A stretch of 52,115 nucleotides of DNA from an uncultured Campylobacter sp. (GCF_938002845.1 NZ_CALKZP010000046.1:1-52115); one strand, 5' to 3'. Shown: positions 26,309-35,197, counted from the stretch's first letter. Numbers and translations: made by a program. Notes: generated from the sequence alone by a model not told the origin.

Positions 26309-27082
26309 GTGGGCTTGGATGAGCTTTTGGCGCTTGCAATAGATGCCGCAAAAAAGGCAAACGCCGCGATAATGCAAAACTACGATAAATTTGATATCTT
26401 TGTCAAGGCGGACAAATCACCGCTTACGAATGCCGATCTTGCGGCAAATGATGTGATAATGAGCACTCTGGAGCCTAGCGGCATCGCGATCTGCTCGGAA
26501 GAGTGCGTGCTGGATAGCAAGCGGCGCATGAGCGAGGAGAGATTTTGGCTCATAGATCCGCTGGACGGCACGAAGGAGTTTATCGCGCGCAACGGCGAGT
26601 TTTGCGTCTGCATCGCGTTGATTGAGTATGGGCGTCCGATTTTAGCGGTAATTGGCATCCCTATAAGCGGCGATATATATAGCTCAAACGGCGGCGGAGT
26701 TTATAAAAACGGCGCGCTGCTCGCTCGCCCCACTAGCGCATCGCAAATCTTCTTGCAAGGGCACTATAGCAGATCCGCAAAATACGTGCAATTTGCGCAG
26801 AAATTTGGAATGCAACTAATGTGCAAAGGCTCTGCGATAAAATTTTGTATCTTAGCCGAGGGGGGCGCCAGCACGTATGCGAGATTTAGCGATTGTTCGC
26901 TTTGGGACATCGCCGCGGGGGATTTTTTGCTGCATCAAAGCGGCGGAACGGTAGTGGATTTAAAGACGATGAAAGCACCTCTTTATAATGGAAAAAGCTT
27001 GATAAATAACCATTATTTGGCGGTCGGCGCGAATGCTATGAAATTTTTACCTGAAATGTTGGAGTTTGCGAAGAATTTTTAA
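26309..27082 (+). CDS. cysQ: 3'(2'),5'-bisphosphate nucleotidase / inositol phosphatase family (CysQ-like)
   Basis: 257 residues from GTG with AAGGAGCG seven bases upstream. The Mg-binding motifs are complete: SPLTNADLAAN, EE in CSEECVLDS, DPLDGTKEFI (the DPLDGT signature with the CysQ-type KEF extension) and the late WDIAAGDFLL. It probably removes the 3'-phosphate of PAP, a by-product of sulfate assimilation. It stands alone, followed by the pseudopilin gene with its own promoter. Confidence 0.88.
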   Translation: MGLDELLALAIDAAKKANAAIMQNYDKFDIFVKADKSPLTNADLAANDVIMSTLEPSGIAICSEECVLDSKRRMSEERFWLIDPLDGTKEFIARNGEFCVCIALIEYGRPILAVIGIPISGDIYSSNGGGVYKNGALLARPTSASQIFLQGHYSRSAKYVQFAQKFGMQLMCKGSAIKFCILAEGGASTYARFSDCSLWDIAAGDFLLHQSGGTVVDLKTMKAPLYNGKSLINNHYLAVGANAMKFLPEMLEFAKNF

Positions 27083-27104
27083 GCTAAATTTATAGTAAAC
27101 GTCT

Positions 27105-27110
27105 TATAAT
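27105..27110 (+). promoter_or_regulatory. -10 element of the pseudopilin gene
   Basis: TATAAT in GTCTTATAATATAAG, 36 bp before the start codon at 27146, with AAAGGA as ribosome site. Confidence 0.55.
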
Positions 27111-27145
27111 ATAAGTCCAAAAATTTTTTATCAAAGGATAAAAAC

Positions 27146-27541
27146 ATGAAGGGCTTTACTATGATCGAATTAATTTTCGTGATCGTGATTTTAGGTGTTT
27201 TGGCGGCAATTGCCATTCCAAGACTAGCAGCTACTAGAGACGATGCAGAGGTTGTTAGAGCAGCGCAGAATGTATCTACATCGCTGACTGATCTAATGGC
27301 TTATTATACTTCGCAAGGCGAGTATGATAATAGCACGACAGGTTTTAATAATATGACGAATGTTAAAAATCCTATTACCGTAAAAGGCAAGACTTGTGCT
27401 ACATATACCGTCGATAGCAAAACCAAGGTTACTCTTACAAAAAAGATGGATGGTTTATGCGCTCAGGTATGGGATATGCCGGGGTTAAAGAATATAAATG
27501 CCGTCTATGCGTCTGACGCTTTATTGATTATTAAGCAGTAG
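27146..27541 (+). CDS. Type II/IV pseudopilin (transformation-type)
   Basis: 131 residues. The N-terminus MKGFTMIELIFVIVILGVLA is a prepilin leader: cleavage after Gly3, mature Phe, Glu5 of the mature protein, and a long hydrophobic helix. A globular domain with two Cys (TCATYTVD and GLCAQVWD) follows and can form a disulfide. Campylobacter has no classical pili but uses Cts-type pseudopilins for DNA uptake, so a role in natural transformation (CtsG-like) is plausible. It has its own promoter and a strong terminator right behind it, a single-gene unit. Confidence 0.88.
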   Translation: MKGFTMIELIFVIVILGVLAAIAIPRLAATRDDAEVVRAAQNVSTSLTDLMAYYTSQGEYDNSTTGFNNMTNVKNPITVKGKTCATYTVDSKTKVTLTKKMDGLCAQVWDMPGLKNINAVYASDALLIIKQ

Positions 27542-27548
27542 CTTCTTT

Positions 27549-27576
27549 GGCGCAGGGACTATCTCTGCGCCTTTTT
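27549..27576 (+). terminator. Rho-independent terminator of the pseudopilin gene
   Basis: The stem GGCGCAG/CTGCGCC, with extra G-GA/TC-T pairs inside, is followed by five T. It lies 8 bp after the stop. The same bases encode the last residues (KKAQR) and stop of the convergent gene on the other strand. Confidence 0.85.
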
Positions 27577-28170
27577 ATTCAAAAATCCAAGTAAAATTCC
27601 AATCATCCAAATAATTGCGAAAAATATAAAGATAAAGCTCCAAAATTGCGCCAGATCTACGCTTTTGCTTGCCGGAAATAGATACCAGCCTCCGCTATAA
27701 AGCGCCGTCAGTTTAGCTTGCAGTCCCTCTAGCGCTGTATCGGTCGGCACCGCCGGTATGTCGAATGCGCAGCTGTTAAACGGCTTAAAAATCGGCACTG
27801 CGCTTATGTCAAAATTTAAAAATCTCACCGCTCCACCGCAGCCGCTCATCCCGCTCATATCTCCGCTCCCTCGCAGTACCGTGTGAATTTTAGCTAAATT
27901 TAGCGATGAGGCAAATCCTAGCGCCACGCCGTAAAACCACACCGCATATCCGCAGATCGCGCCGTAAACGTCCTTGCCACAAACCACTAAAATCACCGCT
28001 CCTAGCGCTATGGCGCAAAGCGCGAATCTCACGTGAATGCTAAAGCTTTCCGGATAGATAAAAAGGAATTTTTGCAAGAAAAAATATGAAAACGCTAGCC
28101 AAAAAAGCGCCCAGATAGCGCAAAAAGCGAGAAATTTTTTAGAGTATCTGTTTTGAAATTTTAAAATCAT
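27559..28170 (-). CDS. DsbB/DsbI-like membrane protein lacking the first CXXC
   Basis: 203 residues with four hydrophobic segments and AAAGGA before the ATG. The second periplasmic loop resembles DsbI: Cys111 in MSGCGG, then FKPFNSCAFDIPAVPTD (Cys134), LQAKLTALYSGGWYLFP. In DsbI the first loop carries a quinone-linked CXXC in the text EPCEQCVYIRFA; here the aligned text is YPESFSIHVRFA, with no Cys. The loop-2 Cys pair is kept. Without the first pair, normal electron transfer to quinone should fail, so it may do another job or be dead. No dsbA-type gene is adjacent. The family call rests on remembered DsbI text and is moderately secure. Confidence 0.65.
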   Translation of the reverse strand: MILKFQNRYSKKFLAFCAIWALFWLAFSYFFLQKFLFIYPESFSIHVRFALCAIALGAVILVVCGKDVYGAICGYAVWFYGVALGFASSLNLAKIHTVLRGSGDMSGMSGCGGAVRFLNFDISAVPIFKPFNSCAFDIPAVPTDTALEGLQAKLTALYSGGWYLFPASKSVDLAQFWSFIFIFFAIIWMIGILLGFLNKKAQR

Positions 28171-28219
28171 AAAAATCCTTTCCGCGCATAATTTTATAAT
28201 AAATTGCAGATATTTTTGC

Positions 28220-28225
28220 TAAAAT
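28220..28225 (+). promoter_or_regulatory. Probable -10 element of dctQM
   Basis: TAAAAT in TTTTTGCTAAAATCCC, with the T-rich upstream context usual for Campylobacter promoters, 42 bp before the dctQ start. Confidence 0.45.
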
Positions 28226-28266
28226 CCCAGCTTTTATAACAAAAATTTCAAGAAAAGGGTAAAATT

Positions 28267-28836
28267 TTGAAGGGTTTTTTACGCAGATTAGAAAGAGCTT
28301 TTGATGCGTTCGCAAATATCTTAGGCGTATTAAGTATCGTATTTTTGGCGCTTTTAGTTATAGTCGTTTTTTACGATGTTGTGGCGCGCTATCTTTTTCC
28401 AGCCGCAAATTCCGTCGCTATGCAAGAACTTACGTGGTGGCTATATTCGGCGATGTTTTTATTCGGTGTGACCTACGCGCTTAAAGAAAATGCCCATGTT
28501 CGCGTGGATATTTTTTACGAAAAATTTAATCCCACTGCAAAAGCGCTCATAAATATCTTAGGCACGATATTTTTCATTTTGCCTTTCGTGGCGCTCGTGG
28601 CGTTCTTTTCGATCGATTATGTAAGCGAGGCTTATACGAGCCATGAGGCCAGCGCCAATCCCGGCGGTATGCAGCATCTTTGGATCATCAAGTCCGCAAT
28701 CACACTTAGCTACGCGTTTTTATTTATCTACGCATTTGGATTTTTGATTAAAAATATTAATGCCCTGCTTGATGTTAGGGAAAACAAAGGCTCGGAATTT
28801 CTTAGTGGGAATTCTTCGGGCGCACAGAGTGTGTGA
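28267..28836 (+). CDS. dctQ: TRAP transporter small permease (DctQ-like)
   Basis: 189 residues from TTG, with AAAGGG upstream. Four membrane helices (about 15-40, 50-68, 92-118, 138-162) and the family text VVFYDVVARYLFPAANSVAMQELTWW are present. It pairs with the large permease that follows 93 bp later. TRAP systems take up C4-dicarboxylates and other organic acids with Na+ and need a periplasmic binding protein. No dctP gene is next to it, which is unusual. Confidence 0.88.
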   Translation: MKGFLRRLERAFDAFANILGVLSIVFLALLVIVVFYDVVARYLFPAANSVAMQELTWWLYSAMFLFGVTYALKENAHVRVDIFYEKFNPTAKALINILGTIFFILPFVALVAFFSIDYVSEAYTSHEASANPGGMQHLWIIKSAITLSYAFLFIYAFGFLIKNINALLDVRENKGSEFLSGNSSGAQSV

Positions 28837-28929
28837 GGGCAGAATGAGCTTAAATTTAAAATTCTATAAATTTTACGCTTTTTGCGCTTGGGCGGAATTT
28901 TACCGAGGCGAGATAAAAGGTGGCGAACT

Positions 28930-30291
28930 ATGATAGGCATAGTGATGTTTGCGGCAGCGCTTTTTATGCTGCTACTCGGTTTTCCCGTTGCGTTTACATT
29001 TGGTGCTGTAGCGGTGATTTTCGGCTTTATCTACGGACTTAGTGAGGCGTGGGATTACGCGCAGGGCTTTGAAATTTTAACCGAAGCTTTCGAGGATATG
29101 AGCAGGCAGTTTTTCTCACTAATGCCTAATAGAATTTACTCGATTATGGAAAATCAGCTGCTAATTTCGGTGCCGCTTTTTATTTTGATGGGTATGATTT
29201 TGCAAAAGACTCGCCTTGCGGAGCGTTTATTAGAGTCAATGGCATTTTTATTCGGCGGCGTACGAGGCGGCGTGGCGATCAGCACTGTTTTGGTGGGCGC
29301 GTTACTTGCGGCTACGACGGGCATCGTGGGCGCGACTGTCATCGCTATGGGCGTCATCAGTCTGCCCGTGATGATGAAATATGGCTATGATAAGCCGCTG
29401 GCTACCGGCACTATCGCTGCTGCAGGCACGCTTGGGCAGATTATTCCGCCTTCTATCGTGCTGATTATTTTAGGCGATATACTTTCTGTTTCGGTGGGCG
29501 ATCTTTTCTCTGCAGCAGTTATTCCGGGGCTCGTGCTAGTTGGTTTTTACGTGATTTATATTGCGATTATTTCATATATTTGCAAAGATTATGCGCCGCC
29601 TGTTCCGCCGCTAGAGGGGCTTAGCAAATCAAAGCAAATTTTTATCGCGCTTAAAAACGTCGTGCCGGTGCTCGTGCTGATTTTGCTCGTCTTGGGATCT
29701 ATTTTTGCGGGCATCGCTACGCCTACGGAGAGCTCGTCGGTAGGCTGCTTGGGTGCGATAGCACTAGCTGTTTTATACCGCACTTTTTCATTTAGGCTGA
29801 TCTATGACGCGCTAAAAAATACCGCTAAAATTTCGGGCATGGTTTTTATGATTTTGATGGGCGCCACGGCATTTTCGATGATTTTTTCTTACACGGGCGG
29901 AGATGAGGTCGTAAAAAATTTTATGGAGAATCTGCCCGGTCAAGCATGGGGATTTATCGCGCTTACGATGGTAGTTATCATAGTGCTTGGATTTTTTCTC
30001 GATTATGTCGAAATTTCATATATCATTTTACCGATACTTTTGCCGATAGTAGAGTCTTTGCATATCAATCCCGTGTGGTTTGCGATCTTAATCGCTGTAA
30101 ATTTACAAACGTCGTTTATGACGCCGCCATTTGGATTTTCGATATTTTTTTTAAAGGGCGTGACGCCGCCGCAAATCCACACCACGGATATTTACAAGGG
30201 CGTACTGCCTTTTATTTTATTGCAAATTCTAGTGCTATTAACGCTCGCAATCTTTCCGGGGGTTTTTGGTTTAAAAGCTTTTTTAGGCTAG
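28930..30291 (+). CDS. dctM: TRAP transporter large permease (DctM-like)
   Basis: 453 residues from the ATG preceded by AAGGTGG; an upstream in-frame start is less likely. It has twelve or so hydrophobic helices, starting MIGIVMFAAALFMLLLGFPV. Conserved family segments are visible: VSVPLFILMGMIL, TTGIVGATVIAMGVISLPVM, AAGTLGQIIPPSIVLIILGD and ATPTESSSVG. It ends about 40 bp before pycB. Together with dctQ it should import a dicarboxylate-like substrate that could feed the pycB/pckA node. Confidence 0.92.
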   Translation: MIGIVMFAAALFMLLLGFPVAFTFGAVAVIFGFIYGLSEAWDYAQGFEILTEAFEDMSRQFFSLMPNRIYSIMENQLLISVPLFILMGMILQKTRLAERLLESMAFLFGGVRGGVAISTVLVGALLAATTGIVGATVIAMGVISLPVMMKYGYDKPLATGTIAAAGTLGQIIPPSIVLIILGDILSVSVGDLFSAAVIPGLVLVGFYVIYIAIISYICKDYAPPVPPLEGLSKSKQIFIALKNVVPVLVLILLVLGSIFAGIATPTESSSVGCLGAIALAVLYRTFSFRLIYDALKNTAKISGMVFMILMGATAFSMIFSYTGGDEVVKNFMENLPGQAWGFIALTMVVIIVLGFFLDYVEISYIILPILLPIVESLHINPVWFAILIAVNLQTSFMTPPFGFSIFFLKGVTPPQIHTTDIYKGVLPFILLQILVLLTLAIFPGVFGLKAFLG

Positions 30292-30332
30292 AAATATTAA
30301 AATTCACGCTAAATTTAACCTAGGAGCTAAAA

Positions 30333-32156
30333 ATGGCTAAAAAGCTTATCGACGTTATGGATACGACCTTTCGCGACGGGTTTCAGTCGGTTTTTGGTGC
30401 GCGCGTGGCGATGGAGGACTTCCTGCCCGCCGTTAGCACGGCCAAAGACGCCGGCATCACGCACTTCGAGTTTGGCGGCGGCGCGCGGTTTCAGAGCCTG
30501 TATTTTTACCTAAACGAAGATGCCTTTGAGATGATGGATAAATTTAGAAGCATCGTGGGACCTGAGGCGAACCTGCAGACCCTTAGCCGCGGCGTAAATA
30601 CCGTCACGCTCGATACCGGCAGCCGAGAGATCATCGATCTGCACGCCAAGCTTTTTGCCAAGCACGGCACGACGACGATTAGAAATTTCGACGCGCTAAA
30701 CGACGTGGAAAATTTAAAATTTAGCGGCGAGTGCATACATCGCCACGGCCTTAAACACGAAGTCGTGGTTACGATGATGGATCTGCCGCCGGGATGTAGC
30801 GGCGCGCATGATGCGGCGTTTTATGAGAGAATTCTGCGTCAAATTTTAGACGCGCAGATTCCGTTTGACAGCGTCTGCTTCAAAGACGCAAGCGGCACCA
30901 GTAGCCCGCAGAAGGTCTATGAGACGATCAAGCGCGCGCGTAAAATTTTAGGCGACGGAGTGCATATCCGCTTGCACACTCACGAGACGGCTGGCGTTAG
31001 CGTCGCATGCTACCAGGCTGCGCTCGTTGCGGGCGTAGACGGCATCGACCTTGCCGCGCATCCCGTAAGCGGCGGCACCAGCCAGCCGGATATCCTGACG
31101 CTGCTGCACGCGACGAAGGGGCAAAATTTCGACCTAGGGCTAGACGCAGAGAAAATTTTAAAATACGAAGAGGTTTTGGGCGAGTGCTTGAAGGATTATT
31201 TTATGCCGCCTGAGGCCACGCAGGTAAGCCCGCTCATTCCGTTTTCGCCGATGCCCGGAGGCGCGCTTACCGCAAACACTCAGATGATGCGCGATAATAA
31301 AATTTTAGACAAATTCCCCGCCGTCATCAAGGCTATGCGCGAGGTCGTCGAAAAGGGCGGTTTCGGCACGAGCGTGACGCCGGTTAGTCAGTTTTATTTC
31401 CAGCAGGCGTTTAACAACGTAATGTTCGGCCCGTGGAAAAAGATCGCCGAGGGCTACGGCAAGATGGTGCTAGGCTATTTCGGCAAAACGCCCGTTAAGC
31501 CCGATGACGGCGTGATTAAGATGGCGGCAGAGCAGCTGGGCTTAGAGCCTACGACGAAGCATGCCGTAGATATTGCCGATGCCGACGAGAGCAAAAGCGT
31601 CGCGTATGCGCAGAAGATTCTACGCGAGCAGGGCATCGAGCCTAGCGAGGAGAACATATTTATCGCGCTTGCGTGCAAAGAAAAGGGCATCGCGTTTTTA
31701 AAAGGCGAGGGCAAGGTGATGAGCCGTAAAAAAGAGGACGTAGCACCCGCCGCAAGCCATCAAAGCGGTATTTCTAAAAACGGTAAATTTGACGTTAAGA
31801 TTAACGGTAAAATTTACAGCGTAGAATTCGCAGGGCAAAACGTGCTCGTAAACGGCGATCGATACGACGTCAGCTTCGATACCTCAGCGCCCGCAAAGCC
31901 GCAAGTGCAAGCCGCTCCTGAAAGCAAGGCAAGCGGCGCGGACGGCAACGAAGTAAAAGCGACGCTTCCTAGCAACGTATTTAAAATTTTAGTCAAGCAA
32001 GACGATATCGTCGAGGCGGGGCAGACGATCATCGTGCTTGAAGCGATGAAGATGGAGATAAATATCGAAAGCCCCCGCAAAGGTATAATCGATAAAATTT
32101 TAGTCGCCCAGGGCGATACGGTCGATGCCGATCAAGTGCTTGCGATTTTAAGATAA
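30333..32156 (+). CDS. pycB: Pyruvate/oxaloacetate carboxylase biotin subunit (PycB)
   Basis: 607 residues. The carboxyltransferase domain occupies about 1-450, with DTTFRDGFQSVFGARV at the start, CFKDASGTSSP, and the metal-binding LHTHETAG region. A linker and a C-terminal biotinyl domain follow, with EAMKMEI (Lys of AMKM carries biotin) at about 570. In C. jejuni the same protein sits beside pckA as the B subunit of a two-subunit pyruvate carboxylase; the biotin carboxylase subunit is not in this window. No oadB/oadG sodium-pump genes are adjacent, so PycB is preferred over OadA. AGGAGC precedes the ATG. Confidence 0.88.
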   Translation: MAKKLIDVMDTTFRDGFQSVFGARVAMEDFLPAVSTAKDAGITHFEFGGGARFQSLYFYLNEDAFEMMDKFRSIVGPEANLQTLSRGVNTVTLDTGSREIIDLHAKLFAKHGTTTIRNFDALNDVENLKFSGECIHRHGLKHEVVVTMMDLPPGCSGAHDAAFYERILRQILDAQIPFDSVCFKDASGTSSPQKVYETIKRARKILGDGVHIRLHTHETAGVSVACYQAALVAGVDGIDLAAHPVSGGTSQPDILTLLHATKGQNFDLGLDAEKILKYEEVLGECLKDYFMPPEATQVSPLIPFSPMPGGALTANTQMMRDNKILDKFPAVIKAMREVVEKGGFGTSVTPVSQFYFQQAFNNVMFGPWKKIAEGYGKMVLGYFGKTPVKPDDGVIKMAAEQLGLEPTTKHAVDIADADESKSVAYAQKILREQGIEPSEENIFIALACKEKGIAFLKGEGKVMSRKKEDVAPAASHQSGISKNGKFDVKINGKIYSVEFAGQNVLVNGDRYDVSFDTSAPAKPQVQAAPESKASGADGNEVKATLPSNVFKILVKQDDIVEAGQTIIVLEAMKMEINIESPRKGIIDKILVAQGDTVDADQVLAILR

Positions 32157-32161
32157 GCTCT

Positions 32162-32190
32162 AAATTTAGGCGGCGCTCCCGCCTAAATTT
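32162..32190. terminator. Stem-loop between pycB and pckA
   Basis: A perfect 12-bp inverted repeat, AAATTTAGGCGG with CCGCCTAAATTT, and a 5-nt loop, 5 bp after the pycB stop. It lacks a T-run but is strong enough to end or process the transcript; pckA has its own promoter after it. Confidence 0.65.
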
Positions 32191-32238
32191 CATGACGGCT
32201 ATCCTCGGTGCTTAAGCGAGCTTACCTAAATTTTAAGC

Positions 32239-32244
32239 TATAAT
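32239..32244 (+). promoter_or_regulatory. -10 element of pckA
   Basis: TATAAT in TTAAGCTATAATAGCGC, 43 bp before the pckA ATG and downstream of the stem-loop that separates it from pycB. Confidence 0.65.
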
Positions 32245-32286
32245 AGCGCAATCATTTATCAAAATTTAATTTAAAAAGGACGCAAA

Positions 32287-33870
32287 ATGACAACTCCGAA
32301 CGATCTGGATAAACTAGGTCTTAAAAATATCAAAAAAATCAACCACAACCTAAGCTACGACGAGCTTTTTGAACTCGAAAAGGCAATGAATGAAGGACGG
32401 GTGTCAAGCAACGGCACTTTTATGGTGGATACCGGCATATTTACGGGTCGCAGCCCAAAAGATAAATACTTCGTAAAACAAGATCCGAGCCAAAAATACA
32501 TCGCCTGGGGAAAGGTAAATCAGCCTATCTCAAAAGAGCTTTTCGATAAGCTTTTAGCCAAAGCCAAAGCTCAACTAAGCGGCAAGGAAATCTTTATCCA
32601 AGACGCCTATTGCGGCGCTAGTAAATCCAGCCGCAAAAACGTGCGCTTCGTAACCGAAGTCGCGTGGCAGGCTCATTTCGTAAAAAATATGTTCATCCGC
32701 CCAAGCAAGAGCGAGCTAGCGGAATTTCATCCCGATTTTGTCGTTTACAACGCGTGCAAATGCAAAAACGAAGATTACGCGAGCGACGGGCTGCATTCCG
32801 ACGTTTTCGTTATCTTTAACGTCGAGGAAAATGTCGCGGTTATCGGCGGCACGTGGTACGGCGGCGAGATGAAAAAGGGAATTTTTTCGATGATGAACTA
32901 CTGGCTCCCGCTTGCGGGCAAGATGTCGATGCACTGCTCGGCAAACGTGGGTAAGGATGGCGATACGGCGCTGTTTTTCGGCCTAAGCGGTACGGGCAAA
33001 ACTACGCTCTCAACCGATCCAAACCGCAAGCTGATCGGCGATGATGAGCACGGCTGGGACGATGAGGGGATATTTAACTTCGAGGGCGGCTGCTACGCGA
33101 AATGCATAAATTTAGATCCGAGTAGCGAGCCTGAAATTTACGCTGCGATCAAACGCGACGCATTGCTTGAAAACGTGGTTGCGGACGAGGCTGGCGTCGT
33201 GGACTACAAAGACGGTAGCAAGACCGAAAACACCCGCGTCAGCTACCCGATCTATCACATCGATAACTACGAGCCAAGCTCTGCGGGCGGCCATCCGAAA
33301 AATATAATATTCCTAACCGCCGACGCGTTCGGCGTTTTGCCCCCGGTCGCAAAGCTTACTAAAGAGCAGGCGATGTATTATTTCCTAAGCGGCTATACGG
33401 CAAAAGTCGCGGGCACCGAGCGCGGCATCACCGAGCCGGTGGCGACATTTAGCGCGTGCTTTGGCGAGCCGTTTATGCCGCTGCACCCGACCGTTTACGC
33501 TAAGCTTCTAGGCGAAAAGATCGACAAACATGGTGTCAGCGTCTATCTCGTAAATACGGGCTGGAGCGGCGGCGCGTACGGCGTGGGCAAGCGAATGAGC
33601 ATCAAAGCCACGCGCGCATGCATAAACGCGATCCTTGACGGTAGCATCAAAAAGTGTGAATTTGAAAATTTCGAGAAATTTAACTTAGCGATCCCAAAAG
33701 AACTCGCAGGCGTCGAGACGAAGCTGCTAAATCCGATCAATACATGGACGCACCCGGCGGAATATAAGATCACGCGCGATAAGCTTGCAAAGATGTTTGA
33801 AGAGAATTTCAAACGCTACGAGGACGTAAAAGAGGGGGTCGAGTTTGCCAAAGCGGGCCCTACGGCTTAG
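32287..33870 (+). CDS. pckA: ATP-dependent phosphoenolpyruvate carboxykinase
   Basis: 527 residues, normal length. The kinase-1a loop GLSGTGKTTLSTDPNR, the metal-binding LIGDDEHGWDDEGIFNFEGG, and HPKNIIFLTADAFGVLPP with the substrate-side GRSPKDKYFV near the N-terminus are all intact. It converts oxaloacetate to PEP, the entry to gluconeogenesis for organisms that live on organic and amino acids. AAAAGGA precedes the ATG. The last 26 bp overlap the next gene. Confidence 0.97.
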   Translation: MTTPNDLDKLGLKNIKKINHNLSYDELFELEKAMNEGRVSSNGTFMVDTGIFTGRSPKDKYFVKQDPSQKYIAWGKVNQPISKELFDKLLAKAKAQLSGKEIFIQDAYCGASKSSRKNVRFVTEVAWQAHFVKNMFIRPSKSELAEFHPDFVVYNACKCKNEDYASDGLHSDVFVIFNVEENVAVIGGTWYGGEMKKGIFSMMNYWLPLAGKMSMHCSANVGKDGDTALFFGLSGTGKTTLSTDPNRKLIGDDEHGWDDEGIFNFEGGCYAKCINLDPSSEPEIYAAIKRDALLENVVADEAGVVDYKDGSKTENTRVSYPIYHIDNYEPSSAGGHPKNIIFLTADAFGVLPPVAKLTKEQAMYYFLSGYTAKVAGTERGITEPVATFSACFGEPFMPLHPTVYAKLLGEKIDKHGVSVYLVNTGWSGGAYGVGKRMSIKATRACINAILDGSIKKCEFENFEKFNLAIPKELAGVETKLLNPINTWTHPAEYKITRDKLAKMFEENFKRYEDVKEGVEFAKAGPTA

Positions 33871-35197
33871 GCTCCTGGGTCTTGGGGCGATCTGCGCGCT
33901 TTTTGCTGCATGCGAAGATACCCCCTCAAATTTAAAACAGCCGCTCGTTGCGATGAGCGGCTTTTCCTTTTACGACGATCCGTTAAGCTACATCAACAAT
34001 GTGCGCGCAAAATCGGGGCTAAATCAGCTTGCGCAGAATGAAATTTTAAATACCTCCGCGCTTAATCACGCAAAATATGTCGTCGCAAACGAGGCGATGT
34101 CACACGACGAGACCCCGGGCAAGCCGAATTTTACGGGCGAAAATCCGTCAAAGCGCGCTTTTTACGCAGGCTATAATGCCGTCGTGAGTGAAAATTTATC
34201 CTATAATTCAAGCGATCTAAAAAGCGCGATTGATGGGCTACTCAGCGCGATTTATCATAGATTTGCATTTTTGGATTTTGCTTCGGATGAGATCGGCATC
34301 GGCTATTTTGAGCACGGCAAAAAAAGTAGCTACGTTTTTGAGATGGGAAATTCGCGCCTCAACGCCTTTTGCTCGCAAAATTTAAACGACGAAGGAAGCG
34401 GCAAATTTCTACTTGGGATGTGTAAAAACGAAACGCTACGCATGAGGGAGGATAAGTTCAAAAGCGCCACAGCGCTGAACTCGCGCCCTTACGTCTACTA
34501 CCCGAACGACGAGCCTGCGCTTGCGTTTTTCAGCAATGAAATTCCAGACCCCATGCCCGAGTGCAAAATCACCGCAAATCCCGTAAGCGTGGAATTTAAT
34601 TCCGCCCAGCCGCCCGTAGCGATGAAAAGTTTTAAAATTTACGAAGGCGGTAGGGAGCTTCAAAACGTTAAAATTTTAGATAAAAACTCCGATCCTAACG
34701 CCATTTTAAGCGATAGGCAGTTCGTGCTTTTCAGCAGAGAGGTTTTTAAATTTGACGCTAAATACGGCGCGGAGTTTAATTACGAGCAGGGCGGTAAGCA
34801 AAAGACGCTGCGGTGGGAGTTTATCACGCAAGCGCCTAAATTTAGATACTTCGTCGTGCAAGGCGGAGAAAATTTGAGCGTGAAAAATGGCGCGTTTTAC
34901 GACATATTCGTAACCCCGAAAGACTGCAACGATTTGATGAAAAGCTACAAAACCAGCTACTCCTTTATGGATAAGCCCGAAATTTCAAGCCCCGCGGCAA
35001 ATATGCTGCGCGTAAAGCTAAACGGCGCAAAGGGCGCAAAGCTTGAAATTTCGACAGACAACGGTGCGATAATAAATCTGTATCTAAGCGACAGCTCCAA
35101 AAGCTACGGCGGCATAGGTAAAATTTACGCCGCAATCGCGGCGATTTTAGCGGCGATCATTTTGTTTTATCTTTTGGCAAGGCGCAGAGGGCGATAG
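33845..35197 (+). CDS. CAP/SCP-domain lipoprotein with C-terminal membrane helix
   Basis: 450 residues from a TTG start inside pckA, with AGAGGGGG placed correctly upstream. Residues 1-23 form a signal with lipobox LFAAC (Cys23). A CAP (SCP/PR-1) domain follows: INNVRAKSGLNQLAQNEILNTSALNHAKYV, SHDET, GENPSKRA, SENLSY and DEIGIGY. The middle part is beta-rich, and a terminal hydrophobic helix (about 425-444) is followed by ARRRGR. Lipid anchor plus C-terminal helix would hold it at the membrane by both ends. The function of bacterial CAP proteins is mostly unknown. Confidence 0.8.
   Translation: MPKRALRLRLLGLGAICALFAACEDTPSNLKQPLVAMSGFSFYDDPLSYINNVRAKSGLNQLAQNEILNTSALNHAKYVVANEAMSHDETPGKPNFTGENPSKRAFYAGYNAVVSENLSYNSSDLKSAIDGLLSAIYHRFAFLDFASDEIGIGYFEHGKKSSYVFEMGNSRLNAFCSQNLNDEGSGKFLLGMCKNETLRMREDKFKSATALNSRPYVYYPNDEPALAFFSNEIPDPMPECKITANPVSVEFNSAQPPVAMKSFKIYEGGRELQNVKILDKNSDPNAILSDRQFVLFSREVFKFDAKYGAEFNYEQGGKQKTLRWEFITQAPKFRYFVVQGGENLSVKNGAFYDIFVTPKDCNDLMKSYKTSYSFMDKPEISSPAANMLRVKLNGAKGAKLEISTDNGAIINLYLSDSSKSYGGIGKIYAAIAAILAAIILFYLLARRRGR

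Noticed and set aside
26858..26866. A second G tract inside the cysQ-like gene as a phase-variation site
   Set aside because: Only six G, in mid-gene, too short for the usual slippage rates.
30333..32156. Sodium-pumping oxaloacetate decarboxylase alpha subunit
   Set aside because: No beta or gamma subunit genes adjacent, and the neighbour is pckA, as for PycB in C. jejuni.
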